Shown here one piece after another: positions 1 through 8,568 of a stretch of DNA of 36,348 nucleotides (position 1 is its first letter; each line of letters starts with the position of its first letter). The notes under the pieces are model-generated. The model was not told the origin of the DNA, made no database searches, and worked only from the letters and a program-made list of their open reading frames with translations. Source of the stretch: Acidisoma sp. L85 (GTDB taxonomy: Bacteria > Pseudomonadota > Alphaproteobacteria > Acetobacterales > Acetobacteraceae). The stretch spans positions 1 to 36,348 of the forward strand of contig NZ_LMUQ01000011.1 of assembly GCF_009765865.1 (NCBI RefSeq), written 5' to 3'. Both the position numbers and the translations under genes were made by a program.

Positions 1-83
1 CCACCCGCTACGACCGCTGCGCACACACCTTCTTCTCCGCCATCTGCATCGCAGCCAGTGTCACCTTCTATCTCAAAGAATGA
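1..83 (+). pseudogene. IS5-family transposase, C-terminal end (cut by window edge)
   Basis: Reading from base 3 to the TGA at 81-83 gives a peptide beginning TRYDRCAHTFFSAICIAA and ending YLKE. The pattern 'TRYDR..HTFFSAICIAA' is the characteristic C-terminus of IS5-family DDE transposases, just after the catalytic Glu region. Only the last 26 codons are inside the window, so whether the element is intact cannot be judged. It marks the left side of the window as IS-associated. Confidence 0.75.
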
Positions 84-145
84 GTCCTGACCCTAGGTAA
101 GGCCCCACAGCCGCGTCGGCGGCCCACGACACAGGGAAACTGACC

Positions 146-541
146 ATGGATATCAGACGCATTGGCTCACAACCCTCCGGCAAGGGACCAGCCGACTGGT
201 TCACCGGCACTGCCCGCATCGACCCTCTGTTCAGCGCGCCCGATCCGGCGCGGGTCGGGGGTGCCCTGGTGACCTTCGAACCCGGTGCCCGCACCGCATG
301 GCATACCCATCCCCTCGGGCAGACGCTGATCGTGACGGCCGGTTGCGGCCGGGTGCAGCGGGAGGGCGGACCCATCGAGGAAATCCGGCCCGGTGATGTC
401 ATCTGGTTCCCGGCCGGCGAGAAGCACTGGCACGGAGCATCACCGACCACGGCCATGAGCCACATCGCTATCCAGGAGAAGCTGAACGGCTCGCCAGTGG
501 ATTGGCTCGAGCACGTCAGCGACGCGCAATACGAGAGCTGA
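146..541 (+). CDS. Cupin-domain protein (131 aa)
   Basis: This is a small single-domain cupin with a conserved β-barrel fold and probable metal site. The first cupin motif is WHTHPLGQ (His53, His55) and the second is the [15 protein letters not shown] segment (His94, His96). The spacing suits the small cupins annotated as hydroxynitrile-lyase-like or carboxymuconolactone-decarboxylase-associated proteins. There is no signal peptide, so it is cytosolic. The ATG at 146 is preceded by a GGGA element about 8 nt upstream. The next gene, a broken SDR oxidoreductase, starts 29 nt downstream on the same strand, so the two were probably an operon. The substrate is not predictable from sequence. Confidence 0.85.
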   Translation: MDIRRIGSQPSGKGPADWFTGTARIDPLFSAPDPARVGGALVTFEPGARTAWHTHPLGQTLIVTAGCGRVQREGGPIEEIRPGDVIWFPAGEKHWHGASPTTAMSHIAIQEKLNGSPVDWLEHVSDAQYES

Positions 542-569
542 CCAGATCAGGCAGCGAAAGAGACAGACG

Positions 570-1190
570 ATGAACCATATCTATGACTTGAGAGGCCAGG
601 TTGCGCTCGTGACCGGCGCCAGTTCCGGCACGGGGCTGGCGACCGCTCGGCCTTCGCAGAAGCAGGCGCCGCCGTTGTGCTCGCCGACCGCAAGGAGGAG
701 GCGCTAACGGGCAGCCGTGGATGCCCTGACCGACAAGGGGCACCGGGCGGTCGGCGTCACCTGTGACGTGACGGATGAGCGTCAGGCAGCGGCGATGGTG
801 GAACGGACAGTCGCGGCGTTTGGCAGACTTGATATGGCGTACAACAACGCCGGTATCCTCGGCCCGATGGGCGACGTGACGGACGAGAGTGGTGAGGCCT
901 TCGACGAGGTCAATGCCGTCAATCTGCGTGGCGTCTGGACCTGCATGAAGCACGAGCTTCTGCACATGCGGCAGCAGGGCAGCGGCGCAATCGTCAACTG
1001 CTCATCCCTCGGCGGTCTTGTCGGTCTCGCCGGGCGCGCCGCGTACCATGCCAGCAAGCACGGCGTGATCGGCCTGACCAAGAGCGCCGCCCTGGATTAT
1101 GCAGCGAAGGGGATCCGCATCAACGCCGTCTGCCCTGGCTGCATCGACACGCCCATGGGTGACGCCATCGATCCGGCCGCGATGAGAGTT
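570..1190 (+). pseudogene. Short-chain dehydrogenase (SDR), frameshifted and 3'-truncated
   Basis: The gene starts at ATG 570 and encodes the cofactor motif VALVTGASSGTG. One base is missing near 651 (the expected ARAFAEAGA reading is lost), leading to an early TAA. An extra base near 709 then restores the original frame. Downstream the protein is good [11 protein letters not shown], the catalytic serine segment (NCSSLGG), YHASKHG (catalytic YxxxK) and INAVCPG. After about 1190 the reading frame stays open to 1415, but the sequence no longer resembles an SDR, and the usual C-terminal PEEIA and DGG motifs are absent. So there are two compensating indels plus loss of the last roughly 70 residues. 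The 1190-1463 stretch holds nothing I recognise. It probably lay in an operon with the upstream cupin. Confidence 0.8.
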
Positions 1191-1463
1191 TGGCGGGACG
1201 ATAGTCTAAGGAGAGCGGCGCGCCTTCCAGACATCCTAATTGGTCAGCCGTCTGACCTCTTTGCCGCAGTACCTATGGGCACGGTCGCCATGCTGAACAG
1301 TGCCAGGGCGGCCTTCGCTGTAGAGGCGCTTTCAAGGTGCAGGAGGTTGGCTGATGTATGCTGCGCCTTGGGCCCGCACTGGTTTGCAACGCAATTGGGC
1401 AGAAGTCGCGAGTAGCGGATCAGTAAGATTCGGAGCGACGAGCTTAAAAACCTTGGCCTGATG

Positions 1464-2417
1464 TCAACTAGTTCCTCGGTTTGCCCTGCCCGCCGCGATA
1501 GCCCGTAGCCTCTGTGGGGACTCACCGAAAACACGAATAAAGGCGCGGCGCATTCGTTCTTGATCTCCGAAGCCAGTCTCGCGCGCGACGACTTCAATCG
1601 GATGCCGGCCTTGCTCAATCATAAGCCGCGCCCTATCGAGCCGAAGACTCTCAATTGCTTTCGCAGGAGACGTCCCGGTTTCGGCATGAAAGGCGCGACT
1701 GAACTGACGGGGGCCAAGACCGGCTGACTGAGCGAGCTTCTGCACGGAAAGTGGTTTACACAAATTCTGCCTAGCATAGGCCAAAGCTTCTTGGATGCGG
1801 TCGGATTTAGGATTCAGCTCCAGCAATGCCGAATGCTGGGACTGCCCTCCTGAGCGCTGAGAGTCGACAACAAGAATGCGAGCGACCATGCGTGCAAGAT
1901 CAGAACCATAGTCTTCTTCCAACATATGAAGCGTTAGATCGATCCCGGCGGTGTTGCCCGCCGCTGTCCAAATCGGTCCGTCGACGATAAAAATGCGATC
2001 CTCAACCAGTTGGGCTTCAGGGAAGCGCGTCTTCAAATCTTCGGTGAAGAGCCAGTGCGTCGTGACACGGCGATCACCAAGTATGCCAGCATCGGCCAGG
2101 GCAAAGATGCCCGTGCAGATGGAAGAGATCCGGCGTGACGTCTTCGCCGCGCTTGAGACAAAGGCTAGTAAGCTGCGCGAGGTAGGCATGACGCGGGTGT
2201 TGCCGCCGATGATCACTGTGTCGAACCGTCCATTGTTGAAGGCCGCGGTCTCAAGGCTTGTGCCTGAAGCCGATGGGACGGGCATGCCGTCGTCGGATAA
2301 TATTTGGATGTCGTAGAGCTTCTCTCCGGAGCTGTGGTTAGCAAACTCGAATACCGAGAGCGCAGCAAGGCTCATGACAGGGAAGCCCGGCGTCACGACG
2401 AATCCCACTGTTAGCAT
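1464..2417 (-). CDS. GlxA-type AraC family regulator with DJ-1/PfpI domain (317 aa)
   Basis: This is a transcription regulator with two parts. Residues 1 to about 170 form a DJ-1/PfpI (glutamine amidotransferase-like) sensor, with Cys101 in SICTGIFALADAG followed by the VTTHW segment, the nucleophile-elbow area of this family. Residues about 215-310 form two AraC helix-turn-helix units (LSVQKLAQSAGLGPRQFSR and the VARETGFGDQERMRRAF segment). I chose the ATG at 2417 (MLTVGFVV) over one 13 codons upstream because homologues begin right at the β-strand. It is divergent from the NmrA-like oxidoreductase, with 109 bp between the starts, which suggests it controls that gene. The ligand is unknown. 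The gene looks intact. Confidence 0.9.
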   Translation of the reverse strand: MLTVGFVVTPGFPVMSLAALSVFEFANHSSGEKLYDIQILSDDGMPVPSASGTSLETAAFNNGRFDTVIIGGNTRVMPTSRSLLAFVSSAAKTSRRISSICTGIFALADAGILGDRRVTTHWLFTEDLKTRFPEAQLVEDRIFIVDGPIWTAAGNTAGIDLTLHMLEEDYGSDLARMVARILVVDSQRSGGQSQHSALLELNPKSDRIQEALAYARQNLCKPLSVQKLAQSAGLGPRQFSRAFHAETGTSPAKAIESLRLDRARLMIEQGRHPIEVVARETGFGDQERMRRAFIRVFGESPQRLRAIAAGRANRGTS

Positions 2418-2526
2418 GCCCGACCCTCGCGACCCGAAACGAGGGATATACGACATTTGGTTAGCTCCCGAAAGGCGCTACGCTCCGCCGTATACCGGCG
2501 TTAGGCGTCTTAGAGAGGGTTCCCCC

Positions 2527-3420
2527 GTGTCATCTCCCACTGATAGACGAACAGTCTTCATCGCCGGCGCGACTGGGGACACGGGACGCGTCGCTGTCAG
2601 AGAGTCGCTAGCGCTAGGACTGCAGGTCCGCGCAATGGTTCACAAGAAGGATTCACGATCGGACGCCTTAGAGAAGCTTGGCGCGGAGATCGCGGTCGGG
2701 GACCTGCTCGAAATCGACAGCATCCGCGCAGCGATGGAGGGTGTCGATGCGGCCTACTTTGTCTGGCCGGTCCAGACGGGCCTCATCAATGCAGTCGTCA
2801 ATTTCGCCCAGGCCGGGAAGGAAGCGGGCGGGCCGACCATCGTCAATTTGTCGCAGCGTTCGGCGCGCCGTGAGTCGAAGAGCCACTCCTGCCGAGACAG
2901 CTATATCGCCGAACAGGTTTTCAATTGGTCGGGCCTCCCCGTCGTGCACCTCCGGCCGACCTATTTCCTGGAGTGGCTGCTCTACCCCTGGCAGTTGCCA
3001 TACCTTCGTCAGGGTATCCTCCGGATGCCCGTCGGCAAAGGGCGGCATTCGCCAATCGCTGCGGACGACCAAGGACGCGCGATAGCTGCGATCCTGATGG
3101 CGCCCGAGCCGCATATCGGCAAAACCATCCCTCTGTCCGGCCCTGTCGAAATGGACCATGAGCAAATGGCGGCCGAACTTTCCGAAGCGCTCGGACGCAA
3201 GATCGTCTTTCAGGATCTGCCGATCACTGAGTATTGCGCCTCGCTCGAGGCGATGGGCGTGCCGGCCTACATCGTCCAGCATCTGAGCGGTGCGATGGAA
3301 GATTACCAAAATGGCGTGATGTCAGGTGCTGACGACAACGTCGAGCGGCTGACAGGGCGTAGGCCGATGACCGTACGTGAGTTCACTCGCGTTCACGCAG
3401 CGACGCTCAACGGATCCTGA
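2527..3420 (+). CDS. NmrA-like NAD(P)-binding oxidoreductase (297 aa)
   Basis: This is an atypical SDR of the NmrA/HSCARG or NAD(P)H:quinone-reductase-like type. The N-terminal dinucleotide loop FIAGATGDTGRVAV (GxxGxxG) is followed by the GDLLEIDSIRAAMEGVDAAY signature, typical of NmrA proteins. The C-terminal half has the usual PLSGPVEMDHEQMA segment. The chosen start is GTG 2527, preceded by AGAGAGGG about 8 nt upstream. The frame is open further upstream, but that extension would run into the divergent regulator and has no homologous character. It is probably a cytosolic reductase or redox sensor induced through the neighbouring GlxA-type regulator (inference from divergent arrangement). 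Confidence 0.88.
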   Translation: MSSPTDRRTVFIAGATGDTGRVAVRESLALGLQVRAMVHKKDSRSDALEKLGAEIAVGDLLEIDSIRAAMEGVDAAYFVWPVQTGLINAVVNFAQAGKEAGGPTIVNLSQRSARRESKSHSCRDSYIAEQVFNWSGLPVVHLRPTYFLEWLLYPWQLPYLRQGILRMPVGKGRHSPIAADDQGRAIAAILMAPEPHIGKTIPLSGPVEMDHEQMAAELSEALGRKIVFQDLPITEYCASLEAMGVPAYIVQHLSGAMEDYQNGVMSGADDNVERLTGRRPMTVREFTRVHAATLNGS

Positions 3421-3645
3421 GCCCGGTGAGAGACATCAGGATAACAAAAGGTCTGAAGCGTTCGCCTTGGGTGCTCGCGTCAATGTGGGACGCGCCTGCG
3501 CCGACTCCTTGAGCGTTGGACGCCAGGCCGGTGCTAACGCATGGGGCAACGCTGGCGAACCTGCCGGCGCCGCGACAAGCTCTGCGTAACCCTGGATCGG
3601 GCTTATCTTGAGGATACCTCCCGTAAGGTTTTTGAAAGGTTGAAA

Positions 3646-4197
3646 ATGGGTTTTATAGAGACAATAATCGAGAGAAACGAGACTTTTGCCCGCGACGGCT
3701 TTTCGGCAAGCCTCAAGATCATCCCATCAGCCAAGACGATTGTAGTTGGGTGCCTAGATCCACGGGTAGATCCACTGGATGTTCTGGGGCTTGAGCCCGG
3801 AGAGGCCGCGACTTTCCGCAATATAGGCGGTCGCATCAATCCGGCCTTGGTCGAAACGATGATTCTCTTGCCCACTGTAGCCATGGCCGCAGGCCAGATG
3901 ATGGGGCCGAGCTGGAACCTTGTCATTCTCCACCATACCGATTGTGGGATCATCGGCTGCTACAGGCACGCACCCGATCTTCTGGCGAAACATCTCGGAG
4001 TTACGCGGAAGCAGCTCGAATGCATGGAAGTGACTGATCCATATAAAGCGGTCGCCATGGACGTCGCCGCGTGGAGGGCCAATCAAGATATTCCGGGCGA
4101 GTTTACTATCTCAGGTATCGTCTACGACGTGAACTCCGGACGGATCAAGGTCGTCATTCCGCCTGCGATGCTACGCCAGACCAGTGACTCAGCATGA
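3646..4197 (+). CDS. β-class carbonic anhydrase (183 aa)
   Basis: The protein catalyses reversible hydration of CO2 to bicarbonate in the cytosol. The zinc-site residues of the β class are visible: Cys36 and the Asp38/Arg40 dyad in VGCLDPRVDP, then His97 and Cys100 in ILHHTDCG. The core RNIGGRINP segment is also typical. At 183 aa it belongs to the short bacterial clade. The ATG at 3646 follows GAAAGGTTGAAA, with AGG about 7 nt upstream. The frame is open back to 3541, but that extension is Arg-rich and unlike the family. It stands alone, with 225 bp of unassigned DNA before it. Confidence 0.9.
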   Translation: MGFIETIIERNETFARDGFSASLKIIPSAKTIVVGCLDPRVDPLDVLGLEPGEAATFRNIGGRINPALVETMILLPTVAMAAGQMMGPSWNLVILHHTDCGIIGCYRHAPDLLAKHLGVTRKQLECMEVTDPYKAVAMDVAAWRANQDIPGEFTISGIVYDVNSGRIKVVIPPAMLRQTSDSA

Positions 4198-4563
4198 GGT
4201 CAGCCTTCGAGAGCTCAGGGCACGATTAAGCCAATGTTGGCCACGTAGCATTAGATGAGGTTCCCGGCATAGAAAGTACTCTTCCCGACTTGGACGCCAA
4301 ACGGTTGGCGGCTCCGCGAAGATCGCGCGGGCGTCACTTTACAAGTCGAGGATAGAGCAGTCGATCGTTCCTCCCAGCTCAGCTTCTTGCGGGGCCTAGG
4401 CACTTGCTCCCCTGTTCATCAATCTCTCGGTTACGTTGCAATGACACGCGGAAAGAGAGCATCTCGCGTGTTGAACTCTACGAGGATCAGCCGTTGAAAG
4501 GGGAAGCTCGCGCCGACTGCGTTGTCGCCTTGCCGAGACCGGAACCTCCTCTGCCGCATTCAA
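4198..4563. other. Gene-free stretch, no recognised content
   Basis: No reading frame here resembles a known family on either strand, and there is no obvious promoter or terminator. The only point of note is CGCGTGTTGA near 4465, a partial copy of a motif that recurs in other gaps of this window (8644, 14222, 21435). Short frames such as 4404-4604 lack coding character. Confidence 0.5.
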
Positions 4564-4965
4564 TCATTCGATTTGGTTGGCCACCTCGTCAACCTCGTCA
4601 GTGAGCCGCCAACCACTGAGCATGCCAATAATCAACACTGGTATGAACGCCGCGAAAACCCGAAAGCCAGCCGACCGGGCCGCGGTCATGCCAGAAGCAA
4701 GCCCTGAAGCGTTGGCCGCTATACCCGCGGCTGCAGCCCTGACAGCATATCCCATCCTCTGAACAATTCCCACGGCCGCTGCAGCCAACGCTTGCTCATC
4801 TTCGACCGTGAAACGCACTGTCCGATGCACGATGGATGGCCAACACATACCGAACCCACCGCCTGCAACAAAAAACACGCGACCACTCCAACAAACGAGC
4901 CCATTGGCACCGTTAAGGCAAAGCCCGCTGCCCCATTCACAACTGAGACCACCCTACAGCGGATC
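4564..4965 (-). pseudogene. MFS transporter C-terminal remnant, frameshifted
   Basis: On the minus strand the segment reads as the last roughly 130 residues of a major facilitator transporter: hydrophobic helices around GAAGFALTVPMGSFVGVV, then GGGFGMCWPSIVHRTVR, a soluble stretch, and a last helix FAAFIPVLIIGMLSGWRL before the TGA. A one-base slip near 4875 separates the two parts (ACFLLQAVG in one frame, FFVAGGGFGMCW in the next). The first ten or so transmembrane helices are missing. In their place lies the start of an SDR gene, so this is a deletion junction and not a functional gene. Confidence 0.7.
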
Positions 4966-5019
4966 AGCATCTTACTGGCTGAAAAGGACGCGCTGGATAC
5001 CGCAATTGTGGCCAAACTC

Positions 5020-5138
5020 CAGGCCAGCCATGGACGACGACATTTACGCCTTCGTGCTAAAGCCATCGCGATTGCCTCGCCGATCCCCTTGCTGCTGCCT
5101 GTCACCAATGCCGTCTTGTCTTTGAGTTGCAGGTCCAT
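5020..5138 (-). pseudogene. SDR oxidoreductase N-terminal remnant
   Basis: ATG at 5138 (minus) begins MDLQLKDKTALVTGSSKGIG, the unmistakable N-terminus of a short-chain dehydrogenase with its TGxxxGIG cofactor loop. After AMALAR the frame slips; EGVNVVVHG, the next expected SDR strand, is visible in another frame. Beyond about 5020 SDR similarity ends, and MFS-like sequence follows by 4965. Only about 40 residues of the enzyme survive. It is divergent from the HxlR remnant with 45 bp between starts, the usual arrangement of an HxlR regulator and its target. Confidence 0.72.
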
Positions 5139-5183
5139 TGTCCGAAGCCCATTCCAAACTGCGGAAAAGGAGCCAGGTGGATC

Positions 5184-5580
5184 ATGACGACAGGTGAGGC
5201 AAGTACGCACTTTAAGGTGCCTGTCACAGCTGAGCACCGGGCTGTCTGTCTCGGGCCGGACGGTATAGCCATGCACGTGATCCGCGTGATTGAAATGATT
5301 CAAGGCCGCTGGAAGCTCCCGATCCTCTTTCGCCTTTTGCCGATCCAACCATGCGGTCTTCTCAGATCAAGCTCAAGATGCACGGCGGCGAGCACAACGC
5401 AATCGCTGCGGCGGCGCGGCGCTTCCAACGAATTCGGCCAACGCGCGGGACGCCCGCGCTGGTCGCGCCAAGTGCGTGTTTCATCATCAACCAGCGGCCG
5501 TCCGGGAGGCAACGAACCTCCTGCATATGTGGTCGACAACCTTGGCAACGACCTCCGGCACGCTCGAACGGCAAGTTGAC
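5184..5580 (+). pseudogene. HxlR-family regulator remnant, frameshifted
   Basis: The frame from ATG 5184 contains IEMIQGRWKLPILFRL, the signature of HxlR-type winged-helix regulators (consensus IGGKWKLPILxxL). A missing T near 5338 (CTTTTG where CTTTTTG is expected) shifts the frame. Continuing in the next frame from 5351, MRSSQIKLKMHGG corresponds to the MRFSDLKRxxPGV recognition helix region. Downstream, VFHHQP-like residues appear in yet another frame. Several indels make the gene non-functional. It faces away from the SDR remnant at 5138, which was probably its target. Confidence 0.65.
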
Positions 5581-5722
5581 TCAACTTGCACCAATGGGCG
5601 GGATAGAAAGACCGTAGTTCAGGACGGATCGGCATGCTCTACCATGCATTCCCTCGGCACCGATCCATAACACGGATCGCGAACGCGACGTTATACCTAG
5701 CGCGGTCGAAGCGTATTCGTTC

Positions 5723-5950
5723 TCAATGGTAATAGTAACGACCATGGCGATAGTAGCGGTGCCGGTAGTAAGCTCCTCTGTACTGATATGGATAATATCG
5801 GTGACGATAGTAGTAGACCTTCTCGATAGAACTATTGCTTGGGGCTAAAGTTATTCGCGACTGGATCGGCGTCGCTGGGCTGGCCGCCGCTTCATGAGAC
5901 ACAGGAAAACTCAATAGGCCAGCCACGATCATCATTGACAGCAGACGCAT
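5723..5950 (-). CDS. Small secreted Tyr/His/Arg-rich protein (75 aa)
   Basis: The chosen start is ATG 5950 (MRLLSMMIVAGLLSFPVS), with GGAAG about 9 nt upstream. The first 23 residues form a Sec signal peptide with likely cleavage after HEAAA. The mature part has a short linker followed by a C-terminal stretch of about 30 residues made almost only of Tyr, Arg and His (YYYRHRYYPYQYRG, YYRHRYYRHGRYYYH). Similar Tyr/His-rich tails occur in small uncharacterised periplasmic proteins of Alphaproteobacteria. The function is unknown; metal or surface binding is possible but unproven. An extended start at 6007 would bury the signal peptide and is unlikely. Confidence 0.7.
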   Translation of the reverse strand: MRLLSMMIVAGLLSFPVSHEAAASPATPIQSRITLAPSNSSIEKVYYYRHRYYPYQYRGAYYRHRYYRHGRYYYH

Positions 5951-6203
5951 GGGACTATTCTTCCTTGTCAGTTTGCGGCCCGGCAAGTCCTGCCCTCGGG
6001 CAACCAATCTAAGTTAGCCTTGAGCGCGACACCAGGAGGACCTTCTTAAGGCAGCGTGGGCTCCTGCCGGAAGCACCCCAGAGTTGGACGACCAAGCTGA
6101 AGCTAATTCCTGCGGTTGATGATCGACGCGGACCCCGCTCCACTAAAACTCATGGCTTCGGTGTAACCGCGTAGATGGAAAGAGAGGTTGAGGCGCCTAG
6201 CAC

Positions 6204-6602
6204 TCACTCCTCGAAATGCTCGGCGATCGCGTGGTCGGAAATGTTGGTCAAGTCCTTGCTGAGGCTCCGAGTGAGCTTCGCTGCCGTAAGCTTGTTAAGC
6301 CGCTCGCGGATGTCGTGCAGGACGTGACCAGGGGCGGCCAATACAATTGCCTGAACTTCAGATTCCGGCGCGAGGTTGAGATAGTCCGCAACGACGCGCG
6401 CGAACTCCTCCTTGATCTCGGCCTTGGGATCGGAGTGAGGCGCCTTTAGCTGATGCGCGCCCCTGGAGGCGTCGTCGTCGATGTCGCCGGCGCCCTCCGC
6501 ACTGAAGGTGTGGATCGTGTGGAAGTGGTCATCATGGCGGGAAAGGATACGGGCCTTGCCGCCATCAGCGACCACGTACCACGTCGTGTCATGTGTGCTC
6601 AT
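6204..6602 (-). CDS. Host-attachment family protein (132 aa)
   Basis: This is a member of the family annotated 'protein required for attachment to host cells' (Host_attach). The N-terminal WYVVADGGKARIL strand, the central HSDPKAEIKEEFARVVADYL and the VLAAPGHVLHDIRERL segment are diagnostic, and the length matches the family. It is a soluble protein without a signal peptide. The name comes from an Agrobacterium attachment phenotype; the biochemical activity is unknown, and the fold recalls eRF1/peptide-release-factor domain 2-like proteins. The start at 6602 is supported by AAAGGTG 6 nt upstream. It lies 125 bp downstream of the esterase gene on the same strand and may be co-transcribed. Confidence 0.85.
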   Translation of the reverse strand: MSTHDTTWYVVADGGKARILSRHDDHFHTIHTFSAEGAGDIDDDASRGAHQLKAPHSDPKAEIKEEFARVVADYLNLAPESEVQAIVLAAPGHVLHDIRERLNKLTAAKLTRSLSKDLTNISDHAIAEHFEE

Positions 6603-6727
6603 GCGTCACCTTTACCTGAAAGTCAGAGTGAGAAGAAAACACTGTTCCGGCATAAGCCAGAACGGTGGCTCACAGTTTCGAGGAACCTGGCGGCCCGCGC
6701 ATCGTGCCGAAGTCCTCGTCCGCTGTC

Positions 6728-7996
6728 CTACACCGACGCCGGGTGCGGGTGTTCTAGAAAGAAACGCAGCATCTCCGCTGTCGCATCCGGCCCGCGCGGC
6801 TCAGTGTAAGAGCCTGAAGGACTTCCACCAAACCAGGCGTGCCCGGCGCCTTTGACAAGCCACTGCTCGATCATTGTTGTTCCGGTCACGTTATAATGCA
6901 GGGTGCGGCTGTACGCCAAACCGCCTGGAACCTGGCCGCTTTCAACCTGCGTCCTCAGCGCCTCGCGCTGAGCGGACTGAACCACAACCGCGTCACCATT
7001 GAGCGGGTTTACCGTGGTATCACGGTCGCCATGAAAAACGATGGCGGGGACAAGTCGCCCAAGAGCCTCGGGTCGTGGAGACCTCGCTGACTCAGGCAGG
7101 AAGCCCCTGCCGCCACGCATCGCGGCGAACGCAGAGGGCATATCCCGTGCTGCCCCGCAGGGGAGCCCAGAATGCACGCCAATCGCGGCGTAGAGATCGG
7201 GGTAGGCGTTCCCCATAACCGCGGCGGCTGCCCCTCCCGCCGAAAGCCCGGCGACATAAACACGGCGTTCATCGATTTCAAAGTCGCGCAGTACTTCGCG
7301 AGTAATCCCCGCAAGAAGTGAGGGCTCGCCCCGATCACGCTGTTGGTCGCTTTCACTGAACCAATTCCAACACTTCTGCATATTTGCGGAACTTGTTTGC
7401 TCAGGATAGGCGATGATGGCGGTATGTTTCTCCGCAGCAGCATTCATTTGCGTGCCGACGGCGAAATCATCCGGCGACTGTGTGCAGCCGTGCAGCATCA
7501 CGATCAATGGCACAGCTTGGCCATGGTACCCGCTGGGCACGTAAAGCTTGTAAGGGCGGCTGCCGGCCTGGTTGCTGAAGGTCTTGGCAAGGAACCGCGC
7601 ACCATCCGGCACGATGACCGGCACCCGGTTCGCAGACAAAGGAGCAAGACCGCCGACCGGCAACTGGAAGGCGCCGTGGCTGCCCTGCTCAAAGAAACCG
7701 CACAACGGATTGGAGACCGCCGGCTTCAGATTGAACTCACCCGAGGCGAAGGTCCTGCCACCGCCGGCCGCACCGAACCGGGGCCATGCGCGTGGCGCGT
7801 AGTCACCCCAGGCCAATCTGGCCGGTTCGACCACGCCTTCAATGGTAGGAGGGTTGCGCTGTGCCGCCGGCTCGGCTTTGCCACTCGTTGCTCGGCCTGC
7901 GAGCATGTTCTGCAAAGCTGCGGTGGCCTCTGCAAGACGGCCTCCCGTTGTCAAACGTGTCGCCTGTAGCAGCCCGTCAGGCAGGTGATTCTTCAT
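6728..7996 (-). CDS. PHB-depolymerase-type esterase (422 aa)
   Basis: This is an α/β-hydrolase of the short-chain poly(3-hydroxyalkanoate) depolymerase / LpqC family. Numbering from ATG 7996, the oxyanion-hole strand is VPLIVMLHGCTQSPDDF (around 163-177). The nucleophile is Ser252 in VAGLSAGGAAA, the acid is Asp324 or Asp326 in FHGDRDTTVNP, and the His is His386 in GAGHAWFGG. There is no signal peptide, so it is probably intracellular; the first roughly 140 residues are a Gly/Pro-rich family-specific extension. I prefer ATG 7996 (MKNHLPDG), which has ACGGAAG 8 nt upstream, over 8026. The upstream RHH regulator gene (start 8532) is on the same strand and may control it. The natural substrate could be PHA oligomers or another ester. 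Confidence 0.88.
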   Translation of the reverse strand: MKNHLPDGLLQATRLTTGGRLAEATAALQNMLAGRATSGKAEPAAQRNPPTIEGVVEPARLAWGDYAPRAWPRFGAAGGGRTFASGEFNLKPAVSNPLCGFFEQGSHGAFQLPVGGLAPLSANRVPVIVPDGARFLAKTFSNQAGSRPYKLYVPSGYHGQAVPLIVMLHGCTQSPDDFAVGTQMNAAAEKHTAIIAYPEQTSSANMQKCWNWFSESDQQRDRGEPSLLAGITREVLRDFEIDERRVYVAGLSAGGAAAAVMGNAYPDLYAAIGVHSGLPCGAARDMPSAFAAMRGGRGFLPESARSPRPEALGRLVPAIVFHGDRDTTVNPLNGDAVVVQSAQREALRTQVESGQVPGGLAYSRTLHYNVTGTTMIEQWLVKGAGHAWFGGSPSGSYTEPRGPDATAEMLRFFLEHPHPASV

Positions 7997-8115
7997 CGCT
8001 GTGACTTCCGTGTTTTGGGACCCCATCAGGCATCCCGTGCGGAACCGATATCGGCTTCCGTCGATAGTGGATCGTCGTCATTTTGACGGGCGACGCTTGG
8101 CCCGTCGGCGTCGAT

Positions 8116-8532
8116 TTAGTTCGTTCGGTCCGCCAAGGCGGCCTTGACCTCGGCGCTGGCATGTAGCGCACCCAAGACCGTCACCGAGGCGATGGTCGCG
8201 CGGGCCAGCTCGGCCGTGACGTCTCGCGCGACGGTGGCCAAGCCGAGCACGTTGATGTGCAGCATCTCGCCGCGACTTTGCACCGCCTCAAGGTCGCTGC
8301 GGCCGTAATGCGCGAGACCAATGTCGAGGGTCTTTCGCGCCACGGACTGGCGTACAACGTCAGCGTGGCGATCGAGCTGATTGCGAATAGCGGTGCGAAT
8401 GAAGTCTGTCCGGTTAGAATAGAACCCATCCTTCACCATCAGATCGATATGGCCGAGATCGACATAACCCAGGTTGATCGTGATCTTCTCGCTATCGGCC
8501 GTTTTAGTCCGTATGTCATGCACCGTGCCCAC
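8116..8532 (-). CDS. Ribbon-helix-helix (CopG-type) transcription regulator (138 aa)
   Basis: The N-terminal half contains a ribbon-helix-helix DNA-binding unit: strand KITINLGYVDLGHID, then MVKDGFYSNRTDFIRTAIRNQL (helix-turn-helix with the SNRTDFIR turn). The C-terminal 70 residues are an uncharacterised extension rich in Ala and Val. The start is read as GTG 8532 with GGAGATGGCCG just upstream. It lies about 120 bp upstream of the PHB-depolymerase-like gene on the same strand, an association that suggests control of that gene and of itself. Three copies of the TGGATGG heptamer directly upstream are candidate operator half-sites. No toxin-like partner is present, so a toxin-antitoxin role is not supported. 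Confidence 0.82.
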   Translation of the reverse strand: MGTVHDIRTKTADSEKITINLGYVDLGHIDLMVKDGFYSNRTDFIRTAIRNQLDRHADVVRQSVARKTLDIGLAHYGRSDLEAVQSRGEMLHINVLGLATVARDVTAELARATIASVTVLGALHASAEVKAALADRTN

Positions 8533-8541
8533 CGGCCATCT

Positions 8542-8568
8542 CCATCCATCTGGATGGTATATGGATGG
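8542..8568. promoter_or_regulatory. Candidate RHH operator (three TGGATGG half-sites)
   Basis: CCATCCA at 8542-8548 and TGGATGG at 8551-8557 form a perfect inverted repeat with a 2-bp spacer. A third TGGATGG lies at 8562-8568. Heptamer half-sites in short tandem or inverted arrays are typical of RHH repressors. The array overlaps the predicted -10 box and the ribosome-binding area of the RHH gene itself, which fits autorepression (inference). Confidence 0.5.

Noticed and set aside
1190-1415. Genuine divergent C-terminus of the SDR
   Set aside because: The open frame continues, but none of the conserved C-terminal SDR motifs appear and composition changes, so it is read as a truncation junction.
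8116-8532. RHH protein as antitoxin of a toxin-antitoxin pair
   Set aside because: No small toxin gene (RelE/ParE/VapC-like) overlaps or adjoins it; the neighbour is an esterase.
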